A DNA stretch of 64,000 nucleotides. Source: Cellulophaga sp. F20128. Its GTDB lineage: Bacteria; Bacteroidota; Bacteroidia; Flavobacteriales; Flavobacteriaceae. Shown here piece by piece: positions 1 through 9,190 of this stretch. Both the position numbers and the translations under genes were made by a program. The stretch lies in assembly GCF_023015805.1 (NCBI RefSeq), contig NZ_JALKBA010000003.1, positions 186,001 through 250,000 of the forward strand. Reading direction: 5' to 3'. A model generated the notes under the pieces. That model ran no database searches. It was not told the DNA's origin and saw only the letters and a program-made list of their open reading frames with translations. How positions within the stretch are numbered: the stretch's first letter is position 1; the number at the start of each line of letters is the position of its first letter.

Positions 1-2417
1 TGGTTGATTTGAACAAGGCAGATATTGAGTCTATTGATGTGTTAAAAGATGCTAGTTCGGCTGCTATATACGGATCTCAGGCTGCTAATGGTGTAATTTT
101 AATTACTTCTAAAAAAGGAAAGACTATTGGTAAACCAGTAATTAGTTATTCTGCAAGTTACACGGTCCAAACTCCTACAGGTAATGCATTGGAACCTATG
201 GAGTCTGCGGAGTTAAAAGAGTTTTTGGCGGATGCGTATCCCGGTGAGGATGTGCAATCATTATTGAATACACAGGAAATGAAGGATGGTTATGCCAGTG
301 GATTTAATAACGGTTTGTGGGACATTATAACAGGAGATGGTTATATAAATACTCATAATTTAAGTGTTAGAGGAAGGTCAGAAGATTTTGGCTATTTCTT
401 TTCTGGAGGTTTTACGGATGTTGAAGGTTTTGTTATTAATGATAATTATAAAAAGGTTAATTACCGGATGAACTTGGATGCTAAAATTAACAATTGGTTA
501 GATGTTGGTACAGAAGCTTTTGTTACCACAAGTGATTATTCTGGTGTTACTCCAAGATCAGACTTATCTTCTTTAGTGCACCCATGGACACCTATATATG
601 AGGCGGATGGAACAACACCAAGACAAGTGCTTCAAAATACATGGTTAAATCCACTTTTGGATTTGGAAACATTAGATAGCGATAAAAGATTGAATTTGTT
701 TGCCAATATTCATGCAGATGTTAAACTGCCTATAGATGGTTTAAATTACCGTGTTAATTTTTCTCAAAATTACAGAACAACTAATCGTGATAATTTTGAT
801 CCTAATGCAGCTAATGAATTAGGTTATGCGTATAAGAATTCTTCCATTAATTACAATTGGACCCTGGATAATATTCTAACGTATACTAAAACCATTAATA
901 ATAAGCATAATATTAATGCAACCTTAGTATACGGTGTTGAAGAGATTATAACCTCTTTTACCAATGCAAATGCTACAAATTTCACCAACGATTTATTAGG
1001 ATACAATAGATTACAAGCTGGTGATGCTGCGCTTAATGGTGTTAGTTCTGGTAAGGAGAAAGAGACCAGTTTATATACTATGGGACGATTGCAGTATAGT
1101 TTTGATAACAAATACTTGCTTACTGGTACAGTAAGGCGCGATGGGTTTTCTGGTTTTGGATCTGAAGAAAAAATCGGAGTTTTTCCTTCTGTTGCTGCTG
1201 GTTGGGTTGTAAGTGAAGAGAATTTTATGACCGGTGTTGATACCTGGTTAAATTATTTGAAATTCAGAGGTTCTTATGGTACTACAGGAAGAAGAGCCGT
1301 AGGTAGGTATGATACTCAAGCCGTAGTAGCTGCAGGTGATAGTTATGTTTTCGGAGATGGCGGAGCAACCGTTATCGGTCAAGATATTTCAAGCTTAGCC
1401 AATAATAGTTTGGGTTGGGAAACAACAACAGGACTTAATGTGGGTATGGACTTTGCTTTTTTAAACTCTAGGTTAAGGGGTAACGTTGAGTATTATGATA
1501 ATGAATCAAAAGATATACTTTATGCAATTCAAATACCTTATGCTACCGGTTTTACAAGTATCAACACAAACATCGGAAAATTTGCCAACCATGGACTTGA
1601 ATTTACGGTAACAGGGCAAGTAATCAAGAGTCAAGATTTTCAATGGGAATCATCTATTAATTTTTCAAGAAATAGAAATGAAATTGTTTCCATTTTAGGA
1701 GCAGATGAGGATGGTGATGGTATAGAAGATGATTTGGTTAATAATAGATTGTTTATTGGTGAGCCAACGGGCGTAATCTATGATTATGAAATTCTTGGCA
1801 TTTGGCAACAAACAGATGCCGATGCAGGTATTATTCCCGATAGATTTAATGTGGGCGAATATAGAATTGCAGATTTAGACGAAAGTGGTGACTTTTCTGC
1901 AATCAGTGATAAAAAAATATTAGGCTATACAGATCCTGGTTTCCGTATGGGAATTGCCAATACCTTTAAGTATAAACAGTTAAGTTTATACACTTTTATC
2001 AATACCATCCAAGGAGGTAAGGATTATTATTACGGAACAGATGCCCTTATTTTTGGTGCAGGTAACACTGGTGATGATCGCTACTATAGTCAAAATGTAC
2101 CTAAAGGTGCATGGGACTATTGGACAACAGAGAACACCGATGCCAGGTTTAGGACATTAGTAGGTCCAGGGACCTATGAGCCAAATCGTTATTTGCAGCG
2201 TAATTTTGTACGTATCCAAGATGTTAGTTTAACGTATTCGTTTAAACGAAATGCATTGGAAAAGATGGGATTCAGCAAAATGAAATTATATGTGAGTGGA
2301 AAAAACTTAGCAACCTTTACAAAGTGGAGAGGTTGGGACCCGGAAACAGGTCAAGGATTTACACAGGGAACTCCTTTAATGGCAAATTACACGGTTGGAC
2401 TAAATGTTGAATTTTAA
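1..2417 (+). CDS. SusC-like TonB-dependent outer-membrane transporter, 5' truncated (PUL-A)
   Basis: This is the C-terminal part of a SusC/RagA-type TonB-dependent transporter, which imports oligosaccharides across the outer membrane together with its SusD partner. The reading frame is open from the first bases, so signal peptide, carboxypeptidase-like domain and most of the plug lie outside the window. The first visible residues hold the plug motif around [14 protein letters not shown] and [12 protein letters not shown], a SusC hallmark. About 750 residues of 22-stranded barrel follow, ending in an aromatic-rich strand (YTVGLNVEF) typical of BAM-targeted barrels. The stop at 2415-2417 lies 10 bp before the start of susD, so the two are co-transcribed. 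A TTG at position 9 is internal and is not the start. Confidence 0.95.
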   Translation, partial: VDLNKADIESIDVLKDASSAAIYGSQAANGVILITSKKGKTIGKPVISYSASYTVQTPTGNALEPMESAELKEFLADAYPGEDVQSLLNTQEMKDGYASGFNNGLWDIITGDGYINTHNLSVRGRSEDFGYFFSGGFTDVEGFVINDNYKKVNYRMNLDAKINNWLDVGTEAFVTTSDYSGVTPRSDLSSLVHPWTPIYEADGTTPRQVLQNTWLNPLLDLETLDSDKRLNLFANIHADVKLPIDGLNYRVNFSQNYRTTNRDNFDPNAANELGYAYKNSSINYNWTLDNILTYTKTINNKHNINATLVYGVEEIITSFTNANATNFTNDLLGYNRLQAGDAALNGVSSGKEKETSLYTMGRLQYSFDNKYLLTGTVRRDGFSGFGSEEKIGVFPSVAAGWVVSEENFMTGVDTWLNYLKFRGSYGTTGRRAVGRYDTQAVVAAGDSYVFGDGGATVIGQDISSLANNSLGWETTTGLNVGMDFAFLNSRLRGNVEYYDNESKDILYAIQIPYATGFTSINTNIGKFANHGLEFTVTGQVIKSQDFQWESSINFSRNRNEIVSILGADEDGDGIEDDLVNNRLFIGEPTGVIYDYEILGIWQQTDADAGIIPDRFNVGEYRIADLDESGDFSAISDKKILGYTDPGFRMGIANTFKYKQLSLYTFINTIQGGKDYYYGTDALIFGAGNTGDDRYYSQNVPKGAWDYWTTENTDARFRTLVGPGTYEPNRYLQRNFVRIQDVSLTYSFKRNALEKMGFSKMKLYVSGKNLATFTKWRGWDPETGQGFTQGTPLMANYTVGLNVEF

Positions 2418-2427
2418 AAAGGAAATT

Positions 2428-4107
2428 ATGAAAAATACTAAATATTTAATTTTATTGGTTACACTTTTCTTGGGTTTATCTGCTTGTAATGAAGATAAAT
2501 GGCTAGAAGAAGAAGCATTTGGTTTTTATAGTGCTGACAATTCTTATGTATCAGAAGATCAGTTCAATGCAGCGGTAACTAAAATTTACCAAGAAACGGA
2601 TCAATACAGTACTTGGAGCAATAATGCCAATTTTTTTATATCGCTTTATACCTCTGATTTAGCATTTGGTGCAAATCGACAAAATATAAACCTGAACAAT
2701 TATGGTGCACAGCTAGTACCGGGGAATGGACATGTTAGAATTAATTGGCAGCGATATTATTCTGTTATTGCAAATACAAATACGGTGCTTGGTAGAATTG
2801 ATTTAGAAGGTACGGTATTTACATCCGAAGCAAAACGTACCACATTAAAAGCAGAAGCCTCATTTTTTAGGGGATATTTATACAAGTATCTAGCTACGCA
2901 ATATGGTGGTGTACCCTTAATTTTAGAAGAAGTAACCTCTGCTAAAAGAGATTTTGTTAGGGCTACCCAAGCAGAAGTTTATGCACAGTGTATTCTAGAT
3001 TTAGAATATGCTGCCGCTAATCTTCCCGATGTAACAGAGTTAGGAGATGAAGTTAGGTTAACCAAAGCTGCAGCCAATCATTTATTGGCAGAACTATATA
3101 TTATAGTGGGGGAATACGACAAGGCAATTGCTAAAGCTTCTGCTGTTATTGATAACCCTAGTTATGAATTAATGAAAACCCGTTTTGGTTCACGTAAAGA
3201 TGAGCCTGGTGATGTCTATTGGGATTTGTTCCGTAGAGGAAACCAAAACAGAAGTTCAGGTAATACTGAAGCCATATGGGTAGCACAGTATGAGTATTTA
3301 ACACCAGGTGGTGGAAACGGTAGTACTATTACACAGTTTTTAGGCCCTGGATATTATAACATACAGGGTCCAGATGGTTCAAATTTATTTTTAGGACCAA
3401 CAACTCAAAATGGAGGACGTGGTATTAGTTGGTTAGCACCATCAGATTACATATTGGAAGATGTATGGACGGATAGCCCTGGGGATATGCGAAATTCAGA
3501 ATATAATATCATTAGGGATCTTGTAGCGGATAATCCAAATTCACCATATTTTGGGCAAAAGATGGTTGAAAACAACCTTATATCCAATGATAATAGTCTC
3601 AGTAAATTGTGGTCGGCTATTTTTGTTAAAACCACGCCTATTAATAATTTCCCTGAAGAATTGTTTGTAGATGCATCTACCGGTGAAGTTACAAGGAATG
3701 CATCCCAAACTTTTAGTGATCATTATCACATTCGTTTAGCGGAAACCTACCTGTTAAGAGCAGAAGCTTATTTGTTAGACAGCAAGCCAGGGTTGGCCGC
3801 AGATGATATTAATAAGTTAAGAGAAAGAGCAAATGCCCCATTAGTTGACGGGAGCGATATTGACATTGATTTTATACTGGATGAAAGAGCAAGGGAATTG
3901 CATTTTGAAGAATTCAGAACATTAACCCTTAAACGTATGGGGAAATTAGTAGAGCGTGTAAGAGCTAGTAACCCTTGGTATAATGGTAAATTTAGTCCAG
4001 AGCTATCTACCATAGACGAGTACCATAGTTTATGGCCAATACCTTCTCAAGAGATAGAAAGAAATACAGAGGCTGAATTAGTGCAGAATCCTGGTTATCC
4101 CAATTAA
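2428..4107 (+). CDS. SusD/RagB-like glycan-binding lipoprotein (PUL-A)
   Basis: Surface lipoprotein that closes the SusC channel as a lid and binds glycan. I chose the ATG at 2428 over the upstream in-frame ATG at 2404. It is preceded by an AAGGAAATT ribosome-binding sequence, does not overlap susC, and gives a proper lipoprotein signal peptide (MKNTKYLILL..., lipobox LSAC with Cys20). The 559-residue product shows the usual SusD architecture: TPR-like helices in the N-terminal half (the LKAEASFFRGYLYKYLATQYGG region) and the C-terminal repeat with FSDHYHIRLAETYLLRAEAY and ILDERARELHFEEFR. The protein ends in QNPGYPN, common for the family. A stem-loop after the stop separates it from the enzyme genes. 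Confidence 0.95.
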   Translation: MKNTKYLILLVTLFLGLSACNEDKWLEEEAFGFYSADNSYVSEDQFNAAVTKIYQETDQYSTWSNNANFFISLYTSDLAFGANRQNINLNNYGAQLVPGNGHVRINWQRYYSVIANTNTVLGRIDLEGTVFTSEAKRTTLKAEASFFRGYLYKYLATQYGGVPLILEEVTSAKRDFVRATQAEVYAQCILDLEYAAANLPDVTELGDEVRLTKAAANHLLAELYIIVGEYDKAIAKASAVIDNPSYELMKTRFGSRKDEPGDVYWDLFRRGNQNRSSGNTEAIWVAQYEYLTPGGGNGSTITQFLGPGYYNIQGPDGSNLFLGPTTQNGGRGISWLAPSDYILEDVWTDSPGDMRNSEYNIIRDLVADNPNSPYFGQKMVENNLISNDNSLSKLWSAIFVKTTPINNFPEELFVDASTGEVTRNASQTFSDHYHIRLAETYLLRAEAYLLDSKPGLAADDINKLRERANAPLVDGSDIDIDFILDERARELHFEEFRTLTLKRMGKLVERVRASNPWYNGKFSPELSTIDEYHSLWPIPSQEIERNTEAELVQNPGYPN

Positions 4108-4144
4108 ATTTTGAAAATTATTTAATTAACAATATAAACTTTAT

Positions 4145-4179
4145 AATTAGGGTGGGGATCAATTATCCTTGCCCTAATT
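4145..4179 (+). terminator. Stem-loop between susD and the PUL-A enzyme genes
   Basis: AATTAGGG (4145-4152) pairs with CCCTAATT (4172-4179), and the stem continues inward through G-U pairs to about 15 bp around a CAATT loop. No U-run follows, so it looks more like an attenuator or mRNA-stabilising 3' hairpin than a full intrinsic terminator. It would allow susCD to be expressed above the downstream enzymes. The rest of the 159-bp spacer up to 4266 shows no clear promoter. Confidence 0.55.
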
Positions 4180-4266
4180 TATAATTAATAGGTTTAGGTA
4201 GAGTACTACAAGCCAAATTGTAATAACGCTTTAATTATAGTGTAGAAAGGACTAAATATAAATAAA

Positions 4267-6756
4267 ATGAAAGTAATAAGTAAAACATTTCTATTTGCAA
4301 TATTGATTGTAAATGCATTCATCCTAGTAAGTTGTTCACAAGGGAATGCCTCAGAAGTACCCAGAGAAAAAATTAATTTTGATTTTGATTGGAAGTTTTC
4401 TAAAGGAGACTTTCCAATGGCTAACAAAAATGATTTTCAGGATGATTCTTGGGAAGATATTGATGTACCGCATGACTGGAGTATTGCAGGTCCTTTTCTT
4501 AAAACAAACCCAGCAGGGAATGTAGGCGCTTATGCCCTAGGAGGAATTGGATGGTATAGAAAAGCTTTTACTTTAGATAAGTCAGATGCCAATTCAAAAA
4601 TAAGTATTGAATTTGGTGGGGTTTATATGAATAGTGAAGTGTGGATCAACGGACATTATTTAGGCATACGTCCTTATGGCTATATTAGTTTTCATTACGA
4701 TTTAACACCCTATTTAAAGTACGATGAAGAAAATATTATTGCAGTTCGTGTAAATAACTCTAAAGAACCTAGTGCCCGTTGGTTTACGGGTTCTGGTATT
4801 TATAGACATGTATGGTTGGTTAAAACCAATAAACTACATATAGACCGATACGGGGTGTATGTAACCACAAAATCTGTAGAAGAAAACAACGCGGTTATTG
4901 AGTTAAAAACAGCAGTAAAAAATAATGAGGACGCTTCTAAGGATTATGTTTTGGTCAATGAAATATATTCTGCTCAAGATGAACTATTAGGAAAAGTAGA
5001 AACCAATACACAATTGACCAGTACATCAACTCAGGATATAGTGCAAAATATTACTGTAAATAATCCAAAATTATGGTCGCCAGAATCTCCTTATTTGTAC
5101 AAGGTAAAGACCAAAATAATGAATGGTGATAAAGTAATAGATGTTGTTGAAACCAATATGGGAATTCGCAGTTTTAGCTTTTCTGCAGATAACGGATTTA
5201 CCTTAAACGGAAAAAACATCAAGTTAAAAGGGGTAAACAATCATAGTGATTTAGGGGCTTTAGGTGCAGCTATGAATGATAGAGTTTTAGAACGTAGGTT
5301 AGAGATTTTAAAAGAAATGGGATGTAATGCCATTCGTACGGCGCATAACCCACCAAGTGCTACGCTTTTAGATTTGTGTGATAAAATGGGCTTTATGGTG
5401 ATGGATGAAGCTTTTGACGAATGGATAGAATCTTGGCCTTTTGGGAATAAAGTAAAAGAAGGGAAAGCAAAATATGGCTATCATTTATATTTTGAAGAGT
5501 GGGCAGAAAAAGATTTGGCTGAATTAATTCGTAGAGACCGCAACCACCCATCTATCATTCTTTGGAGTGTTGGGAATGAAATACCAGATGCTTGTTTTGA
5601 AATAGGTACAGAACGTCTTAAAAATTTAATGAGTGTTGTTAGAGAACACGATGCTACCAGACCTATTACCTGTGGTATTACACATATGCATTTGGCTAAT
5701 GAAAGTGGTTTTGCAAGTGCATTAGATGTAACTGGGTATAATGGCGGCGGTGGTTCTGTTTTTATGTATGAAAAAGATCATGAGACTTATCCTGAAAGAA
5801 AATTTATAGCTACTGAGGTGCCACATACGTTTCAAACCCGAGGGGAGTACCAATCACAATCGTGGTATAGAGGACAAAATCCTTTGGGCGGAATTATGAA
5901 AATTCCAAACCTTTCAGAAGAGGAAGTTTTTGATCCTATTAGTAAATATTACAGTTCTTCCTATGACAATTCAACCGTTCGTATTTCAGCAAGAGACTCA
6001 TGGAAACTTACCACTGATTTTTCATTTATGTCCGGTGAATTTAGATGGACAGGTTTTGATTACTTGGGTGAATCTATGTTTGGATGGCCAGCAAAATTAT
6101 GGAACTTCGGAATTATAGACATGTGTGGTTTTCCTAAAGATACCTACTATTTTTATCAAAGTCAATGGACAGCAGAACCAATGGTTCATATACTTCCACA
6201 TTGGAATTGGGAAGGGAAAGAAGGTGTTAATATTCCAGTTGTAGCTTACTCCAATTGCGACAGTGTAGAATTGTTTTTAAACGGTAAATCGCTTGGTGTA
6301 AAAGAAATGGGAGAAGACATGGATTTGGTATGGCAAGTGCCGTATACAGCTGGGGTTTTAGAAGCTAAAGGAATAAAAGACGGTAAAGTAGTTGCCGAAA
6401 AGAAAATAGAAACTGCCGGAAATGCTAAAAAAATAGAATTGTTAGCAGACAATACAACGGTAAAGGCAGACGGCAGAGATGTAGTTCATGTAGAAATCAA
6501 TATTTTAGATGCTAACAATCGCTTTGTCCCTAAGGCCCTAAATGCTTTAACATTTAAGGTTGAAGGTGAGGCTACTATTTTAGCCGTAGATAATGGAGAT
6601 CCTAAGAGTGAAGAAAGTTTTGTTGGGAACCAACGATCAGCCTTTAATGGGAAAGCCTTGGTGATTTTAAAAACCACTAAACAAGCCGGTGAAATAACTT
6701 TAACGGTTACTTCAGAAGGCTTAGAAAGTGCTCAAATTAAAGTAAGTTCAAAGTAA
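4267..6756 (+). CDS. Glycoside hydrolase family 2 lipoprotein (beta-galactosidase-like)
   Basis: 829-residue exo-beta-glycosidase. A lipoprotein signal (lipobox LVSC, Cys23) places it on a membrane, periplasmic or surface side. The order is a sugar-binding jelly roll (about 45-190, with GGIGWYRKAF and WFTGSGIYRHVWL), an immunoglobulin-like domain (about 195-310), a TIM barrel (about 310-600), then a DUF4982-like domain (VELFLNGKSLG) and a C-terminal Ig-like domain. Glu438 in LWSVGNEIPD is the expected acid/base and Glu517 in FIATEVPHT the expected nucleophile. Family members act on beta-galactosides, beta-glucuronides or other beta-glycosides, and the sequence does not settle which. It lies 28 bp before the first GH95 gene, so it is probably the first enzyme gene of the PUL-A operon. 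Confidence 0.9.
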   Translation: MKVISKTFLFAILIVNAFILVSCSQGNASEVPREKINFDFDWKFSKGDFPMANKNDFQDDSWEDIDVPHDWSIAGPFLKTNPAGNVGAYALGGIGWYRKAFTLDKSDANSKISIEFGGVYMNSEVWINGHYLGIRPYGYISFHYDLTPYLKYDEENIIAVRVNNSKEPSARWFTGSGIYRHVWLVKTNKLHIDRYGVYVTTKSVEENNAVIELKTAVKNNEDASKDYVLVNEIYSAQDELLGKVETNTQLTSTSTQDIVQNITVNNPKLWSPESPYLYKVKTKIMNGDKVIDVVETNMGIRSFSFSADNGFTLNGKNIKLKGVNNHSDLGALGAAMNDRVLERRLEILKEMGCNAIRTAHNPPSATLLDLCDKMGFMVMDEAFDEWIESWPFGNKVKEGKAKYGYHLYFEEWAEKDLAELIRRDRNHPSIILWSVGNEIPDACFEIGTERLKNLMSVVREHDATRPITCGITHMHLANESGFASALDVTGYNGGGGSVFMYEKDHETYPERKFIATEVPHTFQTRGEYQSQSWYRGQNPLGGIMKIPNLSEEEVFDPISKYYSSSYDNSTVRISARDSWKLTTDFSFMSGEFRWTGFDYLGESMFGWPAKLWNFGIIDMCGFPKDTYYFYQSQWTAEPMVHILPHWNWEGKEGVNIPVVAYSNCDSVELFLNGKSLGVKEMGEDMDLVWQVPYTAGVLEAKGIKDGKVVAEKKIETAGNAKKIELLADNTTVKADGRDVVHVEINILDANNRFVPKALNALTFKVEGEATILAVDNGDPKSEESFVGNQRSAFNGKALVILKTTKQAGEITLTVTSEGLESAQIKVSSK

Positions 6757-6784
6757 ATCTAGCTGGATATATAATATAAAACAA

Positions 6785-9184
6785 ATGAATAAAAAATTAA
6801 GTAAGGCAATACTACTCCTTTTAGGATTGGTCTTTATGCCTATTCAAGAATCTTATAGTCAAACAAAGTCTGATACTCCAACTAATATACAAGACGCTTT
6901 TGAAAATACCCTATGGTATACCGCTCCTGCTAAAGAATGGATAGAGGCTCTGCCTGTGGGTAACGGTAGATTAGGCGCTATGGTTTATGGTGGGGTTATC
7001 AATGAAAAAATACAATTAAATGAGGAGTCTGTTTGGGCAGGCCCTCCAATTCCAACAGGGAAACCAGGCGCATGGACGTCTATTGAAGAAGCCAGAAAGT
7101 TAATTTTTAATGGGCAATATACAGAGGCTAACACGCTAGTGCAAGACAATGTATTAGATAGGCGTATTGCGCCACGTAGCTACCAAACCCTGGGGGAGTT
7201 AAATCTTAATTTTAAGATAGAAGGGGAAGCTAAAAACTATAAAAGAGCGTTGAACCTTGATAATGCCATTACAAAAACAAGTTTTACCGTAAACGGAATA
7301 ACATATGTGAGAGAGGTTTTTTCAACACCGATAGATCAGGTAATTGTGGTGTTGCTAACGGCAGACAAACCAAATGCTATTTCAGTAGATTTAAATTTAG
7401 ACAGACCTGCAGATTTTGAAGTTGCCAGTATAGGTAAAAACAAAATTAAAATGTGGGGTCAGGCAAGTCACAAAGGAAAGCACTTGGGAGTTAAATATGA
7501 AACCCAACTTATGGCAGTGCCTAAAGGAGGAAAACTAACTTCTGTAGATGGGGTGATTTCTATTGAGAATGCTACTTCGGTTAAATTGTTAATTTCAGCG
7601 GCTACCGATTATAATAGAGAAGATCCTTTTTCTCCTTTAAAACACAATTTAAGCAAGGAATGTACATCAGATCTTAATGCTGCCAATAAAAAACAATTAA
7701 AAAAGTTAATTGAAGCCCATACCAATGAATACCAAAGGCTTTTTAGAAGGGTTTCTATTAACCTTGGAAATTTTACCGCGCATGAATTGCCTACAGATGA
7801 GCGTTTAGAAGCCGTTAAAAATGGGGCGGATGATGCTGGTTTATTGGCACTGTATTTTCAATATGGGCGCTATTTATTAATCTCATCTTCTAGAGAAGGT
7901 TCATTACCAGCAAATTTACAAGGCATATGGAACAACCATTTAAATGCACCTTGGAATAGTGATTACCACACCAATATTAACATGCAAATGAACTATTGGC
8001 CTGCAGAGGTTACCAATCTTTCAGAATGCCATGAACCTTTTTTTAGTTTTATAGAATCGTTAGTGCCTTCGGGCCAAAAAACAGCCAAGGAAATCTATAA
8101 CAATGATGGTTTTGTGGTGCATCATACTACGGATGTTTGGCATTGGACGGTTCCTATAGGTAGAGTAGGATATGGGATGTGGCCAATGGGTGGCGCATGG
8201 GCAACAAGTCACTTTATGGAACATTATAACTATACCGGAGATAAAATGTTTTTGGCAGAACGTGCCTATCCTATAATCAAAGAATCTAGTAAATTTTTAT
8301 TAGACTGGCTTACTACAGATCCAAGGTCTGGTAAATTAGTTTCAGGTCCTTCTACGTCGCCTGAAAATAAATTTTTTCCCCCAAATGGTACCGGCGATAG
8401 CTATGTAAATTTAGGGATGGGGAATGCTATGGATCAAGAGATTGTATGGGAAAATTTTACCAATCTATTGGAAGCAGCAGAAGTATTGGGTATAAATGAT
8501 GAGTTTACAGCGAAAGTTACTGTTGCCTTAGAAAATTTAGCGCTTCCTAAAATTGGATCAGATGGGCGATTAATGGAATGGTCTGAAGAATTTAAAGAAG
8601 TAGACCCGGGACATAGACATTTAAGTCATTTGTATGGTTTGTATCCAGGGAAACAATTCAATAAAAAAGACACTCCTTATATTATAGATGCTATTTATAG
8701 AAGTATAAACCATAGGTTGGCCAATGGAGGCGGACACACCGGATGGAGTAGGGCTTGGATCATTAATTTTTATGCTCGTTTGGGTGATGCTGATAAATCG
8801 TATGAAAACCTAAAGGCGCTTTTACAAAAATCAACCTCTACCAATTTATTTGATTTTCACCCTCCTTTTCAAATTGACGGTAATTTTGGTGGGACAGCAG
8901 GTATTGCAGAAATGTTGTTACAATCTCATATTAAGGATGCAAATGGTAATGTAATTTTAGATTTACTACCAGCCTTGCCTAAAGAATGGGCATCAGGAAG
9001 CATAAAAGGTTTGATCTCTAGAGGTGGTTTTGAAGTGGATTTAGAATGGGAAAATGGCACGTTAAAAACGGCCACAATTGCATCAAAAGGAGGCGGAAAT
9101 TGTAACGTACAATTTGGTGAGATTTCTATAGATTTGGCATTAGCTGCTGGTGAAAAACGTATTTTAAATAATAAATTAAAATAA
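6785..9184 (+). CDS. GH95 alpha-L-fucosidase (His-type active site)
   Basis: 799-residue family GH95 enzyme with a Sec signal peptide ending near SYSQ, so probably periplasmic. GH95 enzymes invert and release terminal alpha-1,2-L-fucose or alpha-L-galactose. The N-terminal beta domain carries WYTAPAKEWIEALPVGNGRL, and the catalytic (alpha/alpha)6 barrel follows. By comparison with Bifidobacterium AfcA (numbering from memory) the catalytic residues are Asn397 and Asn399 in YHTNINMQMNYW, Glu598 in RLMEWSEEF and Asp698 in FQIDGNFGG. His395, two residues before the first Asn, is the residue kept in fucosidases. The stop is 6 bp before the next GH95 start, so the two are co-translated neighbours. 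This is the most confidently alpha-L-fucosidase-like of the four GH95 enzymes. Confidence 0.9.
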   Translation: MNKKLSKAILLLLGLVFMPIQESYSQTKSDTPTNIQDAFENTLWYTAPAKEWIEALPVGNGRLGAMVYGGVINEKIQLNEESVWAGPPIPTGKPGAWTSIEEARKLIFNGQYTEANTLVQDNVLDRRIAPRSYQTLGELNLNFKIEGEAKNYKRALNLDNAITKTSFTVNGITYVREVFSTPIDQVIVVLLTADKPNAISVDLNLDRPADFEVASIGKNKIKMWGQASHKGKHLGVKYETQLMAVPKGGKLTSVDGVISIENATSVKLLISAATDYNREDPFSPLKHNLSKECTSDLNAANKKQLKKLIEAHTNEYQRLFRRVSINLGNFTAHELPTDERLEAVKNGADDAGLLALYFQYGRYLLISSSREGSLPANLQGIWNNHLNAPWNSDYHTNINMQMNYWPAEVTNLSECHEPFFSFIESLVPSGQKTAKEIYNNDGFVVHHTTDVWHWTVPIGRVGYGMWPMGGAWATSHFMEHYNYTGDKMFLAERAYPIIKESSKFLLDWLTTDPRSGKLVSGPSTSPENKFFPPNGTGDSYVNLGMGNAMDQEIVWENFTNLLEAAEVLGINDEFTAKVTVALENLALPKIGSDGRLMEWSEEFKEVDPGHRHLSHLYGLYPGKQFNKKDTPYIIDAIYRSINHRLANGGGHTGWSRAWIINFYARLGDADKSYENLKALLQKSTSTNLFDFHPPFQIDGNFGGTAGIAEMLLQSHIKDANGNVILDLLPALPKEWASGSIKGLISRGGFEVDLEWENGTLKTATIASKGGGNCNVQFGEISIDLALAAGEKRILNNKLK

Positions 9185-9190
9185 AACGAA

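Noticed and set aside
851-1111. 86-codon minus-strand frame inside the PUL-A susC
   Set aside because: It is a shadow of the coding strand with no signal, motif or spacing to support it. The same holds for the other short frames antisense to genes in this window.
9-2417. TTG at position 9 as the start of the first susC
   Set aside because: The frame is open upstream to the window edge and the sequence begins in the middle of a SusC plug domain, so the gene is cut by the window.
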